A program made the position numbers and the translations under genes. From Kibdelosporangium persicum (GTDB lineage: Bacteria; Actinomycetota; Actinomycetes; Mycobacteriales; Pseudonocardiaceae), in assembly GCF_013280595.1 (NCBI RefSeq), contig NZ_JAAATY010000004.1, positions 163,820 to 227,819 on the forward strand: 64,000 nucleotides of DNA, in the 5' to 3' direction. The notes beneath the pieces were generated by a model. It saw only the letters and a list, made by a program, of their open reading frames with translations, was not told the origin of the DNA and made no database searches. Positions 12,005 through 22,246 of this stretch are shown here, one piece after another (the stretch's first letter is position 1; each line of letters opens with the position of its first letter).

Positions 12005-12222
12005 GCCCACGTGCGGTGAACGGGGTGGCCGGGTTTCCGGCCACCCCGTTCGTATGTCTACGAATCCTGGTCGGCGAGCGCGGGGAGCAGGTGCGCCGGG
12101 CCGGCCGGCTTCGGAGTGACTTTCCGCAGCTGCGCGGCCGGGCCAACTGGAAGGACCCGCGCACGGCTCTCCGGGGCGCGGATTTCCGTACGATGGTATT
12201 GGCGCCTGAAGGGGGAAAGATC

Positions 12223-13224
12223 ATGCTCCGACGACGAACCATCCTCGTGGGGACGGCAGCCGGGCTCGCGGTGACTGCCACACCCGCCTTCGCCTCCAGC
12301 GACCTCAAGTCCCTTGTAGACAGTAAGGTCGCCGCGCTCGCCGAGTACGACACGGTCGCGGTCGGTGCGTTCCGCGGCCGTGAGCAGTACTCGGTGCGCG
12401 GCGACCGGATCTTCCAGATCGGCTCGATCACGAAGACCTTCACCGCGGTGGCCCTGGCCCTGACCGACCACGTCGACGACCCGCTCGCCCGCCACCTCCC
12501 GCGCAGGTTCCCTGCCCCAGAGGGCGTGACGATGGGGCAGTTGTCCGCGCACACCTCGGGCCTGCCGCGGCTCCCACCCGGCCTGATCGAGCATCCCGAC
12601 TTCGACCTGCGTGACCCGTACGCCCATATCACCGAGGAATTCCTGATCACGGCGCTGAAACAGACCACGCTGCTCACCCCACCGGGAACGGCGTACCTGT
12701 ACTCCAACTACGGCGCCGGACTACTGGGCCTCGCGCTGAGCCGCAACTACGAGGCCCTGATCCGTCATCGGATCAGCATTCCCTTGCGGCTCAAGGACAC
12801 CACGCTGACGCTGACCGGCGAACAGCGTCGCCGAAAGGTCCAGGGCTACGACTCGAACGGCGCGGCGACACCGGACTGGCGACTGCCGCTGATCGCCGGA
12901 GCGGGCGGGCTGTACGGCACGGTTGACGACCTGCTGAGGTACATGCGCGCACATCTGGGCGACGCGCCGGGTTTCCTGAAGCCGGCGCTGAACCTGGTGC
13001 AGCAGCCGAGATTCGAGATCAGCGCGGGCTACGAGGTCGGTCTGGCGTGGCACATGTACACCTTGCCCAGTGGCCGGACGGTGACGTTCCACGACGGCGG
13101 CACGGGCGGCTTCACCAGCATCGCCATGTTCTCGCCGAAGGACAACACAGGCGTCGCGATCATCGTGAACAAGTTCAACTCGGAGATGTTCAGCCACGGG
13201 ACGGAACTGCTCGAAGCCCTCTGA
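12223..13224 (+). CDS. exported serine hydrolase, class C beta-lactamase/DD-peptidase family
   Basis: This is a 333-residue penicillin-recognising-type hydrolase. ATG 12223 follows the ribosome site GGGGGAAAG. The N-terminus (LRRRTILVGTAAGLAVTA, then AFA) looks like a twin-arginine or Sec signal peptide. The nucleophile motif is Ser68-Ile-Thr-Lys71, the second motif Tyr160-Ser-Asn162, and a third motif of HxG type (HDGGTGG) lies near residue 290. The set matches the beta-lactamase family whose members include D-aminopeptidases, esterases and DD-carboxypeptidases; the substrate cannot be told. It converges on sdhB and shares a strong bidirectional terminator with it. Confidence 0.9.
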   Translation: MLRRRTILVGTAAGLAVTATPAFASSDLKSLVDSKVAALAEYDTVAVGAFRGREQYSVRGDRIFQIGSITKTFTAVALALTDHVDDPLARHLPRRFPAPEGVTMGQLSAHTSGLPRLPPGLIEHPDFDLRDPYAHITEEFLITALKQTTLLTPPGTAYLYSNYGAGLLGLALSRNYEALIRHRISIPLRLKDTTLTLTGEQRRRKVQGYDSNGAATPDWRLPLIAGAGGLYGTVDDLLRYMRAHLGDAPGFLKPALNLVQQPRFEISAGYEVGLAWHMYTLPSGRTVTFHDGGTGGFTSIAMFSPKDNTGVAIIVNKFNSEMFSHGTELLEAL

Positions 13225-13250
13225 GAAGCAACCCTGAGGGCAAGCACAAC

Positions 13251-13289
13251 GAAGGCGGGGTGCGGGTCTGACACCCGCACCCCGCCTTC
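13251..13289. terminator. bidirectional terminator between the serine hydrolase gene and sdhB
   Basis: A perfect 17-bp stem, GAAGGCGGGGTGCGGGT (13251-13267) with ACCCGCACCCCGCCTTC (13273-13289), closes a 5-base loop midway between two convergent stop codons. It should end transcription from both sides. Confidence 0.88.
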
Positions 13290-13297
13290 GTGCACGG

Positions 13298-14070
13298 TCA
13301 GCGGCGGAAGAGCAGCGCTCGCTTCACTTCCTGGATCGCCTTTGTCACCTGGATGCCGCGAGGACACGCGTCGGTGCAGTTGAACGTCGTCCGGCAACGC
13401 CAGACGCCCTCGGTGTCGTTGAGGATGTCCAGGCGGTCGCCTGCCCCTTCATCCCGGCTGTCGAAGATGAAGCGGTGGGCGTTGACGATCGCGGCAGGCC
13501 CGAAGTAGGACCCGTCGCTCCAGTACACCGGGCATGAGGTCGTGCAGCAGGCGCACAGGATGCACTTCGTCGTGTCGTCGAAGCGCTCGCGGTCGGCCTG
13601 GGACTGGATCCGCTCACGGGTCGGCTCGTTCCCGTAGGTGATCAGGTACGGCTTCACCGCACGGAATGCCTCGAAGAACGGTTCCATGTCGACGAGGAGG
13701 TCCTTGCGGGCCTCCAGGCCCTTGATCGGGGCGACCGTGATGGTCGTCGTCTTTCCCTTGCGCGCCAGCAGGTCCTTCACCAGGACCTTGCAGGCCAGCC
13801 GGTTCATGCCGTTGATCTGCATCGCGTCGGAGCCGCAGATGCCGTGCGCGCAGGAGCGGCGGAACGTCAGCGTGCCGTCGAGGTACCACTTCACGTAGTG
13901 CAGCAGGTTCAGCACACGGTCGGTCGGCAGCGCCGGGACGTCGTAGGTCTCCCAGTGCGGCTCGTCGTCGATTTCCGGGTTGTAGCGCAGGATCTTCAGT
14001 GCGACCGTCACCGCGCCGTCCGGCACCGGCGGAGCCTCACCGCGAATACCCGATTCCACTGTGGCAGTCA

Positions 14071-14071
<1 letters not shown>
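13298..14071 (-). CDS. sdhB: succinate dehydrogenase iron-sulfur subunit
   Basis: SdhB carries electrons from the flavoprotein to the quinone site of complex II. The 257-residue product has the 2Fe-2S ligands in SCAHGICGSDAMQING (near residue 75) and the 4Fe-4S/3Fe-4S ligands in CILCACCTTSCP (near residue 167) and CTDACPRGI (near residue 230). ATG 14071 shares its A with the sdhA stop (TGATG), a translational coupling arrangement. A longer in-frame extension upstream is only antisense sequence of sdhA. It is the last gene of sdhCDAB and ends at the shared terminator. Confidence 0.97.
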
Positions 14072-15825
<1,754 letters not shown>

Positions 15826-15855
15826 TGGTTCATCCGGCCTTCGTGGTGGGGTGGA

Positions 15856-16263
15856 TCAGGCGTCCATGTTCGGGTCGAAGGTGAAGATCACGAACGTGCC
15901 GAGCGCGAGGATCAGCACCATCGAGACGTACAGCAGGACCTTCAGCCAGAACCGGGTGGCGTCCTTGCGGGCGTAGTCGTTGATGATCGTGCGCAGCCCG
16001 TTGCCGCCGTGGATCTCCGCCAGCCACAGCATCGCCAGGTCCCAGAACTGCCAGAACGGCGAGGACCAGCGGCCGGCCACGAACCCCCAGTTGATCCGGT
16101 GCACGCCGCCGTCGAGGATGTTCATGATCAGCAGGTGGCCGAGCACGAGCACCAGCAGCGCGACACCGGACACCCGCATGAAGACCCAGCTGGCCAGCTC
16201 CCAGTTGCTGCGCCGGACGGACGGGCGGAGTGGGGCGCGGGGGCTGTCGAGTCCGAGCGTCAT
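15856..16263 (-). CDS. sdhD: succinate dehydrogenase membrane anchor subunit
   Basis: This 135-residue anchor subunit has three membrane helices (about residues 28-48, 68-84 and 105-126). A histidine within the first helix region (LVLGHLLIM) is a candidate haem ligand. It helps bind haem b and quinone together with SdhC. The ATG at 16263 overlaps the sdhC stop by the ATGA arrangement. Order and spacing (C, D, A, B) are those of actinobacterial complex II. Confidence 0.93.
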   Translation of the reverse strand: MTLGLDSPRAPLRPSVRRSNWELASWVFMRVSGVALLVLVLGHLLIMNILDGGVHRINWGFVAGRWSSPFWQFWDLAMLWLAEIHGGNGLRTIINDYARKDATRFWLKVLLYVSMVLILALGTFVIFTFDPNMDA

Positions 16264-16679
16264 GACGCCCCTCCGAACATCTCGGTGACCGTGCGGACCA
16301 GCATGAAGTACGCGCCGGGGATCATCACCAGCAGCCAGACCACGAGGATGCCCCAGAGCATCTGCTTCTGGTAGCGCGGGCCCTTCTCCCAGAAGTCCAC
16401 CAGCATCACACGGACGCCGTTGAGCGCGTGGTACAGCACCGCGCCGACCAGGCCGACCTCAAGCAGGTTGACGAGCGGGGTCTTGTACGTCTCGATGATC
16501 TCGTTGTACGCCTGCGGCGACACCCGCACCAAAGCGGTGTCCAGCACGTGCGCGAACAGGAAGAAGAACGTGAGCACACCCGTGATCCGGTGCGCCACCC
16601 ATGACCACATACCCGGGTCACCGCGGTACAGCGTCCCGCGTCGGCTGGGCCGCGACGCCTCAGCGGCTTCGGCGGACAT
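16260..16679 (-). CDS. sdhC: succinate dehydrogenase cytochrome b556 subunit
   Basis: This first gene of the sdh operon encodes a 139-residue anchor with three membrane helices. The family signature SWVAHRITGVLTFFFLFAHVLDTAL (near residues 26-50) includes the conserved His/Arg and a haem-ligand candidate, and YHALNGVRVML (near residue 84) carries a second conserved histidine. The start codon at 16679 is followed by MSAEAAEASRPSRRGTLYRG, similar to other actinobacterial SdhC. The divergent region 16680-16887 should carry the operon promoter. Confidence 0.95.
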   Translation of the reverse strand: MSAEAAEASRPSRRGTLYRGDPGMWSWVAHRITGVLTFFFLFAHVLDTALVRVSPQAYNEIIETYKTPLVNLLEVGLVGAVLYHALNGVRVMLVDFWEKGPRYQKQMLWGILVVWLLVMIPGAYFMLVRTVTEMFGGAS

Positions 16680-16887
16680 CGGTTTTCAGGCCTCCAACAT
16701 CGCTGATCACTCGGCTAGATGGGACTGGGAGTCCAACCGGGACGAATACCCACCGGGCCTTGACCTCAGGGATGCTAGTCCGGTCGCCTGCGGCTGACCC
16801 AACCAGCGGTTGGCGTCTGTGACACACAGAACACCCGGGCCGCGTGAAAGCGCCGCCCGAACGGGCGATCGGTGCCAGGCTGTCGGC

Positions 16888-18066
16888 GTGGTCCCCCTGA
16901 TCGGCCTTGTCGTCGGCCTCGCCGTGCTGCAGCCCTCTGACGTGCCCAAGCTCGATGTCCCGGCGGCGACCGGCGCACTGGAGACCCAGCAGGTCTACCA
17001 GGCTCCGGGCGTCGTGACGCACATCGATCTGCCCGTGGTCACCAAGGAGATGGCGCCGGACACGAAGCTGCTCATCGCCCCGTTCAGCTCGTACAAGGAC
17101 GACGAGCGGCACGACAAGGTTTACGAGCCGCTCAGGAAATGGGCCGAGAGCAGGAAGGTGCGACTGATCACAGTGGAGGGCCTGTACACCCGACGGGGTC
17201 CTTCGAACGTGACGGAGCTGCGCCAGCAGACGGCGTACATGGACATCACCGGCCCCGCTTTGGCTTCGGTGCGGGAGGTCAACAAGGTCCCGGCCGGCCA
17301 GGTCTACCCGGCGTACGAGGTGCGTACGCCGACCCCGGCGCAACTGGCCGACCTGGCGGGAAAGCTGCGGCAGAACCGGATCCACAACGCGCCGGACCGG
17401 GCGGACAAGTTCACCCTGTCGCCTTCGGCGATCCAGGAGAAGACCGGCTTCACCGTCCGGGTGGCGGCGCTGCCCGCGCTCAAACCGGGCGAGCCGTTCG
17501 TGGACTACGCGCCCGCACTGGCCAGAGAATTCCCTGACGACATCGTGTTGGTAGCCCAAGGCTATTGGATCGAGGTCGCCGGCAAGGACCGGGAACGCCT
17601 TGAGTCGGCGCGGAACTACGCCTTCGGCCGGTACGAGATCGGAACGTTCCTGAAGGGCGGCACGGTCGACGGCCGGGTCGCCACGATCCTGACCCGGCTA
17701 GACGAACTGAGCCGCCGCAAGCCTTTCGGCCGTCCGCAGCCGGAGACCTACGACCCGGCCGCCACCATCACGCGCTACACGCCGCTGGCGTGGGGCGGAT
17801 CGGCTGTAGTCCTCGGTGGTGGCGCGCTCGCCGGGTTCGCCGTGCGCGGGCGCAAGCGCCGGCAGCGGGAAGAGGCCGAGCTGTGGAAGGCGAAAGCCAA
17901 GGCGTACGCGAAGATCAGCGCTCTGGGAACGGCCCTGATGGACAGTGGGGATCTGGCGGCCGCCGAACGGTATACCACCGCGCGGGACCTGTTCGAGCAG
18001 GCGCGCACCGCCGAGGCGATGGCCGAAGTGGAGCGGATCGCCGACGAAGGGCTGGAACTGCTGTGA
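16888..18066 (+). CDS. membrane protein of unknown function, gene 1 of a three-gene operon
   Basis: This 392-residue product was not recognised. GTG 16888 is chosen because it begins a hydrophobic anchor (VVPLIGLVVGLAVLQ); the open frame extends upstream but lacks a better start. A large extracytoplasmic region follows (about residues 20-305). A second membrane segment near residues 305-330 (TPLAWGGSAVVLGGGALAG) is followed by a basic, helical cytoplasmic tail. The tail segment around residues 365-390 (YTTARDLFEQARTAEAM and EGLEL) resembles the end of gene 3. The stop overlaps the next start (GTGA), so the three proteins probably act together. The gene is divergent from sdhC. Confidence 0.75.
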   Translation: MVPLIGLVVGLAVLQPSDVPKLDVPAATGALETQQVYQAPGVVTHIDLPVVTKEMAPDTKLLIAPFSSYKDDERHDKVYEPLRKWAESRKVRLITVEGLYTRRGPSNVTELRQQTAYMDITGPALASVREVNKVPAGQVYPAYEVRTPTPAQLADLAGKLRQNRIHNAPDRADKFTLSPSAIQEKTGFTVRVAALPALKPGEPFVDYAPALAREFPDDIVLVAQGYWIEVAGKDRERLESARNYAFGRYEIGTFLKGGTVDGRVATILTRLDELSRRKPFGRPQPETYDPAATITRYTPLAWGGSAVVLGGGALAGFAVRGRKRRQREEAELWKAKAKAYAKISALGTALMDSGDLAAAERYTTARDLFEQARTAEAMAEVERIADEGLELL

Positions 18067-18974
18067 AGAAGCTGCCTCCGGTCGAGCGGTTGCTGTGGCG
18101 GGAGAAGTACTTCGGCGTGCCGCGCTGGATCGTCGGCGGCGTGCTGGTCGGCGTGATCGCGTGCCTCGCGTTGCTGCGCAACCAGGTGACGACGTCCGAC
18201 CGGGTACGGGCGATCGTCGAGGGATTCCGGCACAGCTCGGTGTACGTCGAACCCGGCGCGCCGGGCACGGTGAACGCGGACCGTGTCCGTCAGGTGCTCG
18301 GAGATCGCCCGATCGTGGTGGCGATCCTGTCGGACGACCCGTACCCGGCCACCGACGCGGCCGGCGGCCCGGGCCAGCAGTTCTGCGCCGACGTGGCGAG
18401 ACTGGTACCGACCAACATCGTCATCGTCTACGGCAACGAACCGGAGGACGGTTACAACCCGTCGTTCTGCGTCGGCCCCAGGTTCACCAACGAGGAACAC
18501 CCGGTGACGGGCGCGAACTTCGACTTCGTGCTGATCGCCAAGGCTGAGACGGCGTGGAAGTACCGAGCCTCGCCCACCGACCTGACGCCGCAGGTGGAGG
18601 AGTACGTGCTGGCCTTCGACGCGCAGGCGGCCAAGGACTACCCGGACACCGTGCCGCGCCGTGGCGCCGTGCCCGACGAACTGGCGACCGGCGAGGTCGT
18701 GCTGGCCCTCGGCGGGATCGTCGCGGCCTGTGTCGCGGTGTTCTTCCTGCTGCATGTCGTCGCACTCGGGATCGGCCGCCGCACGCCGCGGACGCGCACA
18801 CGGCTGGCGACGGGTGCCCGGCTGAGCAGGATCGGCGAGTACGTGATGTCCGCCGATCCGCGGCGGGCCAAGCAGGCCGAGGTGGCCAGGAAGTACGTGC
18901 TGGCGTTGCAGGACCACGAGTCCGGCGCGAACGTGGAACGCCAGGTCGACGAGCTGGAAAGGCTGATCCGATGA
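18063..18974 (+). CDS. membrane protein of unknown function, gene 2 of a three-gene operon
   Basis: This 303-residue product has a membrane anchor at about residues 20-38 (WIVGGVLVGVIACLALL), an extracytoplasmic domain with two cysteines (QFCAD and SFCVG, near residues 108 and 140) that could pair as a disulfide, a second membrane segment near residues 220-245, and a basic cytoplasmic tail ending in a charged helix. Topology matches gene 1. GTG 18063 overlaps the gene 1 stop, and the stop overlaps the gene 3 start by ATGA. No known family was recognised; a two-anchor membrane complex is the most that can be inferred. Confidence 0.72.
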   Translation: MKKLPPVERLLWREKYFGVPRWIVGGVLVGVIACLALLRNQVTTSDRVRAIVEGFRHSSVYVEPGAPGTVNADRVRQVLGDRPIVVAILSDDPYPATDAAGGPGQQFCADVARLVPTNIVIVYGNEPEDGYNPSFCVGPRFTNEEHPVTGANFDFVLIAKAETAWKYRASPTDLTPQVEEYVLAFDAQAAKDYPDTVPRRGAVPDELATGEVVLALGGIVAACVAVFFLLHVVALGIGRRTPRTRTRLATGARLSRIGEYVMSADPRRAKQAEVARKYVLALQDHESGANVERQVDELERLIR

Positions 18975-19288
18975 CGTGGATCTGGATCGTCGGCGCCGTG
19001 CTGCTGCTGGGCGCGGGCGCGCTCGTCCCGGCGTTGCTGAGCAGGCCGGGACACAGCAGCGACGACGAGGCCATCGCGGCACGCGCCAAGCACAACCAGT
19101 TGGGCCTGCACGTCGAGGTCCTGCCGCCGTCCGGCGACGAGCGCGTGGCCGCCTTGCTGAACCGGGCCCGTGAACGCTGGATAACCGCGGGCGGGGTGCT
19201 GGCCCAGGCCCGTACCGAGGAGGAATACCGGCTGGCGGAGCGGATCTGCGCGGAAGGTCTCGCTCTGGTGAAGGAAGCGCGGACGTGA
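18971..19288 (+). CDS. small membrane-anchored protein, gene 3 of a three-gene operon
   Basis: This 105-residue product has one N-terminal membrane segment (WIWIVGAVLLLGAGALVPALL) and a soluble helical remainder. Its last 45 residues (RARERWITAGGVLAQARTEE, then EGLAL) line up with the C-terminal cytoplasmic helix of gene 1, suggesting a shared interaction module. ATG 18971 overlaps the gene 2 stop. A strong hairpin follows 73 bases downstream. Function is unknown. Confidence 0.7.
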   Translation: MTWIWIVGAVLLLGAGALVPALLSRPGHSSDDEAIAARAKHNQLGLHVEVLPPSGDERVAALLNRARERWITAGGVLAQARTEEEYRLAERICAEGLALVKEART

Positions 19289-19360
19289 TCACCCTGCGTG
19301 TCCGCGCGGGATCGCGAGCGGTATCGCCGGCAAACGATTAGGTTACGCCCTGCCAGTGGT

Positions 19361-19388
19361 GTACTGGCCCGCTCAACGGGCCAGGTAC
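19361..19388 (+). terminator. hairpin after the three-gene membrane operon
   Basis: GTACTGGCCCG (19361-19371) pairs with CGGGCCAGGTAC (19377-19388) with one bulged base and a 5-base loop. It lies between the operon and the BMP lipoprotein gene. It lacks a T-run, so it is either a high-GC terminator or a leader structure. Confidence 0.55.
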
Positions 19389-19466
19389 GGTTCGCCAATT
19401 CGCAAGTTCCCGGCGAGTAGGGCCGGGGTTCGTCGCCGCTCACCCGAGCGGGGAGGGAGACACGTC

Positions 19467-20612
19467 GTGCGTCGATCGCGCGTTACCACGTTGGCGGCCG
19501 TCGCCCTGACCGGTGCTCTCGCACTGGCCGGCTGCGCCAAGGACACCGGGGGCGGGTCGACCCCGCCCGCCGGCGGCAACCAGGCGGAGAGCTGCAAGAA
19601 GAACCCGGTTCCGACCGGCGGCAGCGGCAGCGCCGCCGGCAGCACCAGCGCCGGCCCGAAGGTGGACGCCAGTGCGTTGAAGGTCGGCCTCGCCTACGAC
19701 ATCGGCGGCCGTGGCGACGCGTCGTTCAACGACTCCGCCGCCGCCGGTCTGGACAAGGCCAAGGCTGACATGGGTCTCAAGGAGACCAAGGAGCTCACCG
19801 CCGCGCCGAACGAGCCGGAGGACGCCAAGCAGAGCCGGCTGCGCCAGCTCGCGCAGGAGGGCTTCAACCCGATCATCGCGGTCGGCTTCGCGTACGCCAA
19901 GTCGGTCGAGGCCGTCGCCACGCAGTTCCCGAACACCAAGTTCGCCGTCGTCGACGACGACACCGTGAAGCTGCCGAACGTCACCGGCCTGGTTTTCGCC
20001 GAGGAGCAGGGCTCGTTCCTGGTCGGCGTCGCCGCCGTGTACAAGAGCAAGAACTGCCACGTGGGCTTCGTCGGCGGCGTGAACGTGCCGCTGATCCAGA
20101 AGTTCCAGGCGGGCTTCGAGCAGGGTGTGAAGGCCGCGTCGAACGACGCCAAGATCGAGGCCGAGTACATCACCCCGGCCGGTGACTTCACCGGTTTCCA
20201 GGACCCGGCCAAGGGCAACGTGGTCGCCGCCGGTGAGATCAGCCGCGGCGCCGACGTGATCTACCAGGCCGCGGGCGCGTCCGGCAAGGGCGTGTTCGAG
20301 GCGGCGAAGTCCAAGAACGCGCTGGCCATCGGCGTGGACTCGGACCAGTACAACCAGAAGACGGTGGAGAACTCGCGTGACGTGATCATCACGTCGATGC
20401 TCAAGCGGGTCGACGTCGCGGTGTACGACTACGTCCGCGCGGTCGCGGGCAACACGCTGGCCTCGTTGCCCAAGCGGTTCGACCTGAAGGCCGACGGCGT
20501 CGGCTACGCGACCTCCGGCGGCAAGATCGACGACATCAAGGCCACGCTGGACGCGTACAAGCAGCAGATCATCGACGGCAAGATCACGGTTTCGGACAAG
20601 CCAAGCAACTAA
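19467..20612 (+). CDS. BMP-family substrate-binding lipoprotein of a nucleoside ABC importer
   Basis: This lipoprotein captures nucleosides outside the membrane for the ABC importer encoded next. GTG 19467 follows GGGAGGGAG. The signal peptide ends in the lipobox LAGC (Cys near residue 23), after which a low-complexity Gly/Ser/Thr linker leads to the PnrA/BMP domain. Family sequences include GLAYDIGGRGDASFNDSA (near residue 75), GVAAVYKSKNCHVGFVGG and the sugar/base-contact segment YQAAGASGKGVFEAA. The gene ends at a palindrome with a T-run, so full-length mRNA for the downstream ATPase may be reduced relative to the binding protein, as is common for importers. Confidence 0.93.
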   Translation: MRRSRVTTLAAVALTGALALAGCAKDTGGGSTPPAGGNQAESCKKNPVPTGGSGSAAGSTSAGPKVDASALKVGLAYDIGGRGDASFNDSAAAGLDKAKADMGLKETKELTAAPNEPEDAKQSRLRQLAQEGFNPIIAVGFAYAKSVEAVATQFPNTKFAVVDDDTVKLPNVTGLVFAEEQGSFLVGVAAVYKSKNCHVGFVGGVNVPLIQKFQAGFEQGVKAASNDAKIEAEYITPAGDFTGFQDPAKGNVVAAGEISRGADVIYQAAGASGKGVFEAAKSKNALAIGVDSDQYNQKTVENSRDVIITSMLKRVDVAVYDYVRAVAGNTLASLPKRFDLKADGVGYATSGGKIDDIKATLDAYKQQIIDGKITVSDKPSN

Positions 20613-20632
20613 GCCCTCATGCGCTGGTAGCG

Positions 20633-20686
20633 CCTCGTGAGTGGTTGTCAGGGTTCTAACCCGGATAACCACTCACGAGGCTTTTT
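20633..20686 (+). terminator. dispersed palindrome family, copy 2, acting as a T-tailed terminator
   Basis: CCTCGTGAGTGG at 20633 and CCACTCACGAGG ending at 20680 are perfect arms of a 48-bp palindrome whose inner part also pairs (GGGTT/AACCC). It is directly followed by CTTTTT, giving a textbook intrinsic terminator 20 bases after the BMP gene. This is the clearest evidence for what the repeat family does. Confidence 0.88.
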
Positions 20687-20722
20687 CTGGGCTTGGGCTT
20701 GTGTTTCCTAAGAAGGGCGAAG

Positions 20723-22246
20723 ATGGCTGACGACCTGGCTGTCGAGCTTGAGGGGATCACCAAGCGGTTCCCCGGGGTGGTCGCCAACAGCGACATCCAT
20801 CTCACAGTGCGCACCGGTGAGGTGCACGCGGTCTGTGGCGAGAACGGCGCGGGCAAGTCCACCTTGATGAAGATCCTGTACGGGATGCTGCAGCCGGACG
20901 AGGGCACCATCAAGGTGAACGGCCGTCCGGTGCGGTTGCGCAACCCGTCGGACGCCATCAAGGTGGGCGTCGGCATGGTGCACCAGCACTTCATGCTCGC
21001 CGACAACCTGAGCGTGCTCGAGAACATCGTGCTCGGCGCGGAGGGGCTGCACGGCATCGGCGCCAAGGCGCGCAAGGAGGTCGCCGAGCTGGCCAGGAGA
21101 ACCGGCCTGACCGCCGACCTGGACATCGCGCTGGAGTACCTCGGTGTCGCCGACCGCCAGCGGGTGGAGATCGTCAAGGTCCTCTACCGCGGCGCGCGGA
21201 TCGTGATCCTGGACGAGCCGACGGCCGTGCTCGTGCCGCAGGAGGTCGACGACCTGTTCGAGACCGTCCGGCAGATGCGCGACGACGGGTTCACGTTCAT
21301 CTTCATCTCGCACAAGCTCGACGAGGTCCGTGCGATCGCCGACACCATCACGGTCATCCGCCGTGGCACCACGGTCGGCACCGCGGACCCGAAGACCACC
21401 AGCTCACGCCAGCTGGCCGAGATGATGGTCGGCAGCGAGCTGCCGAGCCCGGAGACCCGCGAGTCGACCGTCACGGACACCGCCGTGCTGACGGTTTCCG
21501 GTCTGCGGCTGGCGGAACCCGGCTCGGCGCGTGCCGTGCTCGACGACATCGACCTGGTCGTGCACTCCGGCGAGGTGCTGGGCATCGCCGGCGTCGAGGG
21601 CAACGGGCAGACCGAGCTGGTCGAGACGATCATGGGTATGCGCCGGGCCACTGCGGGCTCGATCACGTTGAGCGGCAAGGACATCACCAAGCTGGGCACG
21701 CTCGCCCGGCGGGAGGCGGGGATCGGCTACATCGCCGAGGATCGCACCCGGCACGGCCTGCTGCTGACCCAGCCGTTGTGGGCCAACCGGATGCTCGGCT
21801 ACCAGACCCGTGAGCCCGTCTCCCGAGGACAGTGGCTGGACATCGCGGGTGCCAAGCGGGACACGCAGCGCATCGTCGAGGCGTACGACGTCCGCACGCC
21901 GGGCATCGACGTGGCCGCGGCCGCGCTGTCCGGTGGCAACCAGCAGAAACTGGTGGTCGGCCGCGAGCTGTCCGGCGACCCGAAGCTGCTGATCGCCTCG
22001 CACCCGACCCGCGGTGTCGACGTCGGGGCGCAGGCGTTGATCTGGGACCATATCCGCCAGGCGCGGGCCGCGGGCCTGGCGGTGCTGCTGATCTCCGCCG
22101 ACCTCGACGAGCTGATCGGCCTGTCCGACCGGATCGTGGTGATGCTGCGCGGCCGTCTGGTGTCCGAAGAGGACCCGGCGACGGTCACCGCCGAGGATCT
22201 GGGCTGTGCCATGACCGGCACCGCGCCAAGGGAGGCCACGAAGTGA
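20723..22246 (+). CDS. nucleoside ABC importer ATPase with two nucleotide-binding domains
   Basis: This energises import of the BMP substrate. ATG 20723 follows AAGAAGG. The first domain has a complete Walker A (GENGAGKST, residues 39-47), while its signature reads LGVADRQRVEI instead of the LPVG/LSGGQ type. Walker B is VILDEPTAVL. The second domain, from about residue 255, has a degenerate P-loop (GVEGNGQTEL) and an intact signature LSGGNQQK, the usual asymmetry of sugar/nucleoside importers of the RbsA/YufO class. The length is 507 residues. It is coupled to the first permease by a GTGA overlap. Confidence 0.95.
   Translation: MADDLAVELEGITKRFPGVVANSDIHLTVRTGEVHAVCGENGAGKSTLMKILYGMLQPDEGTIKVNGRPVRLRNPSDAIKVGVGMVHQHFMLADNLSVLENIVLGAEGLHGIGAKARKEVAELARRTGLTADLDIALEYLGVADRQRVEIVKVLYRGARIVILDEPTAVLVPQEVDDLFETVRQMRDDGFTFIFISHKLDEVRAIADTITVIRRGTTVGTADPKTTSSRQLAEMMVGSELPSPETRESTVTDTAVLTVSGLRLAEPGSARAVLDDIDLVVHSGEVLGIAGVEGNGQTELVETIMGMRRATAGSITLSGKDITKLGTLARREAGIGYIAEDRTRHGLLLTQPLWANRMLGYQTREPVSRGQWLDIAGAKRDTQRIVEAYDVRTPGIDVAAAALSGGNQQKLVVGRELSGDPKLLIASHPTRGVDVGAQALIWDHIRQARAAGLAVLLISADLDELIGLSDRIVVMLRGRLVSEEDPATVTAEDLGCAMTGTAPREATK

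Noticed and set aside
9758-12010. 750-codon minus-strand frame opposite the M6 protease
   Set aside because: Antisense shadow; the zinc motif and signal peptide are on the plus strand.
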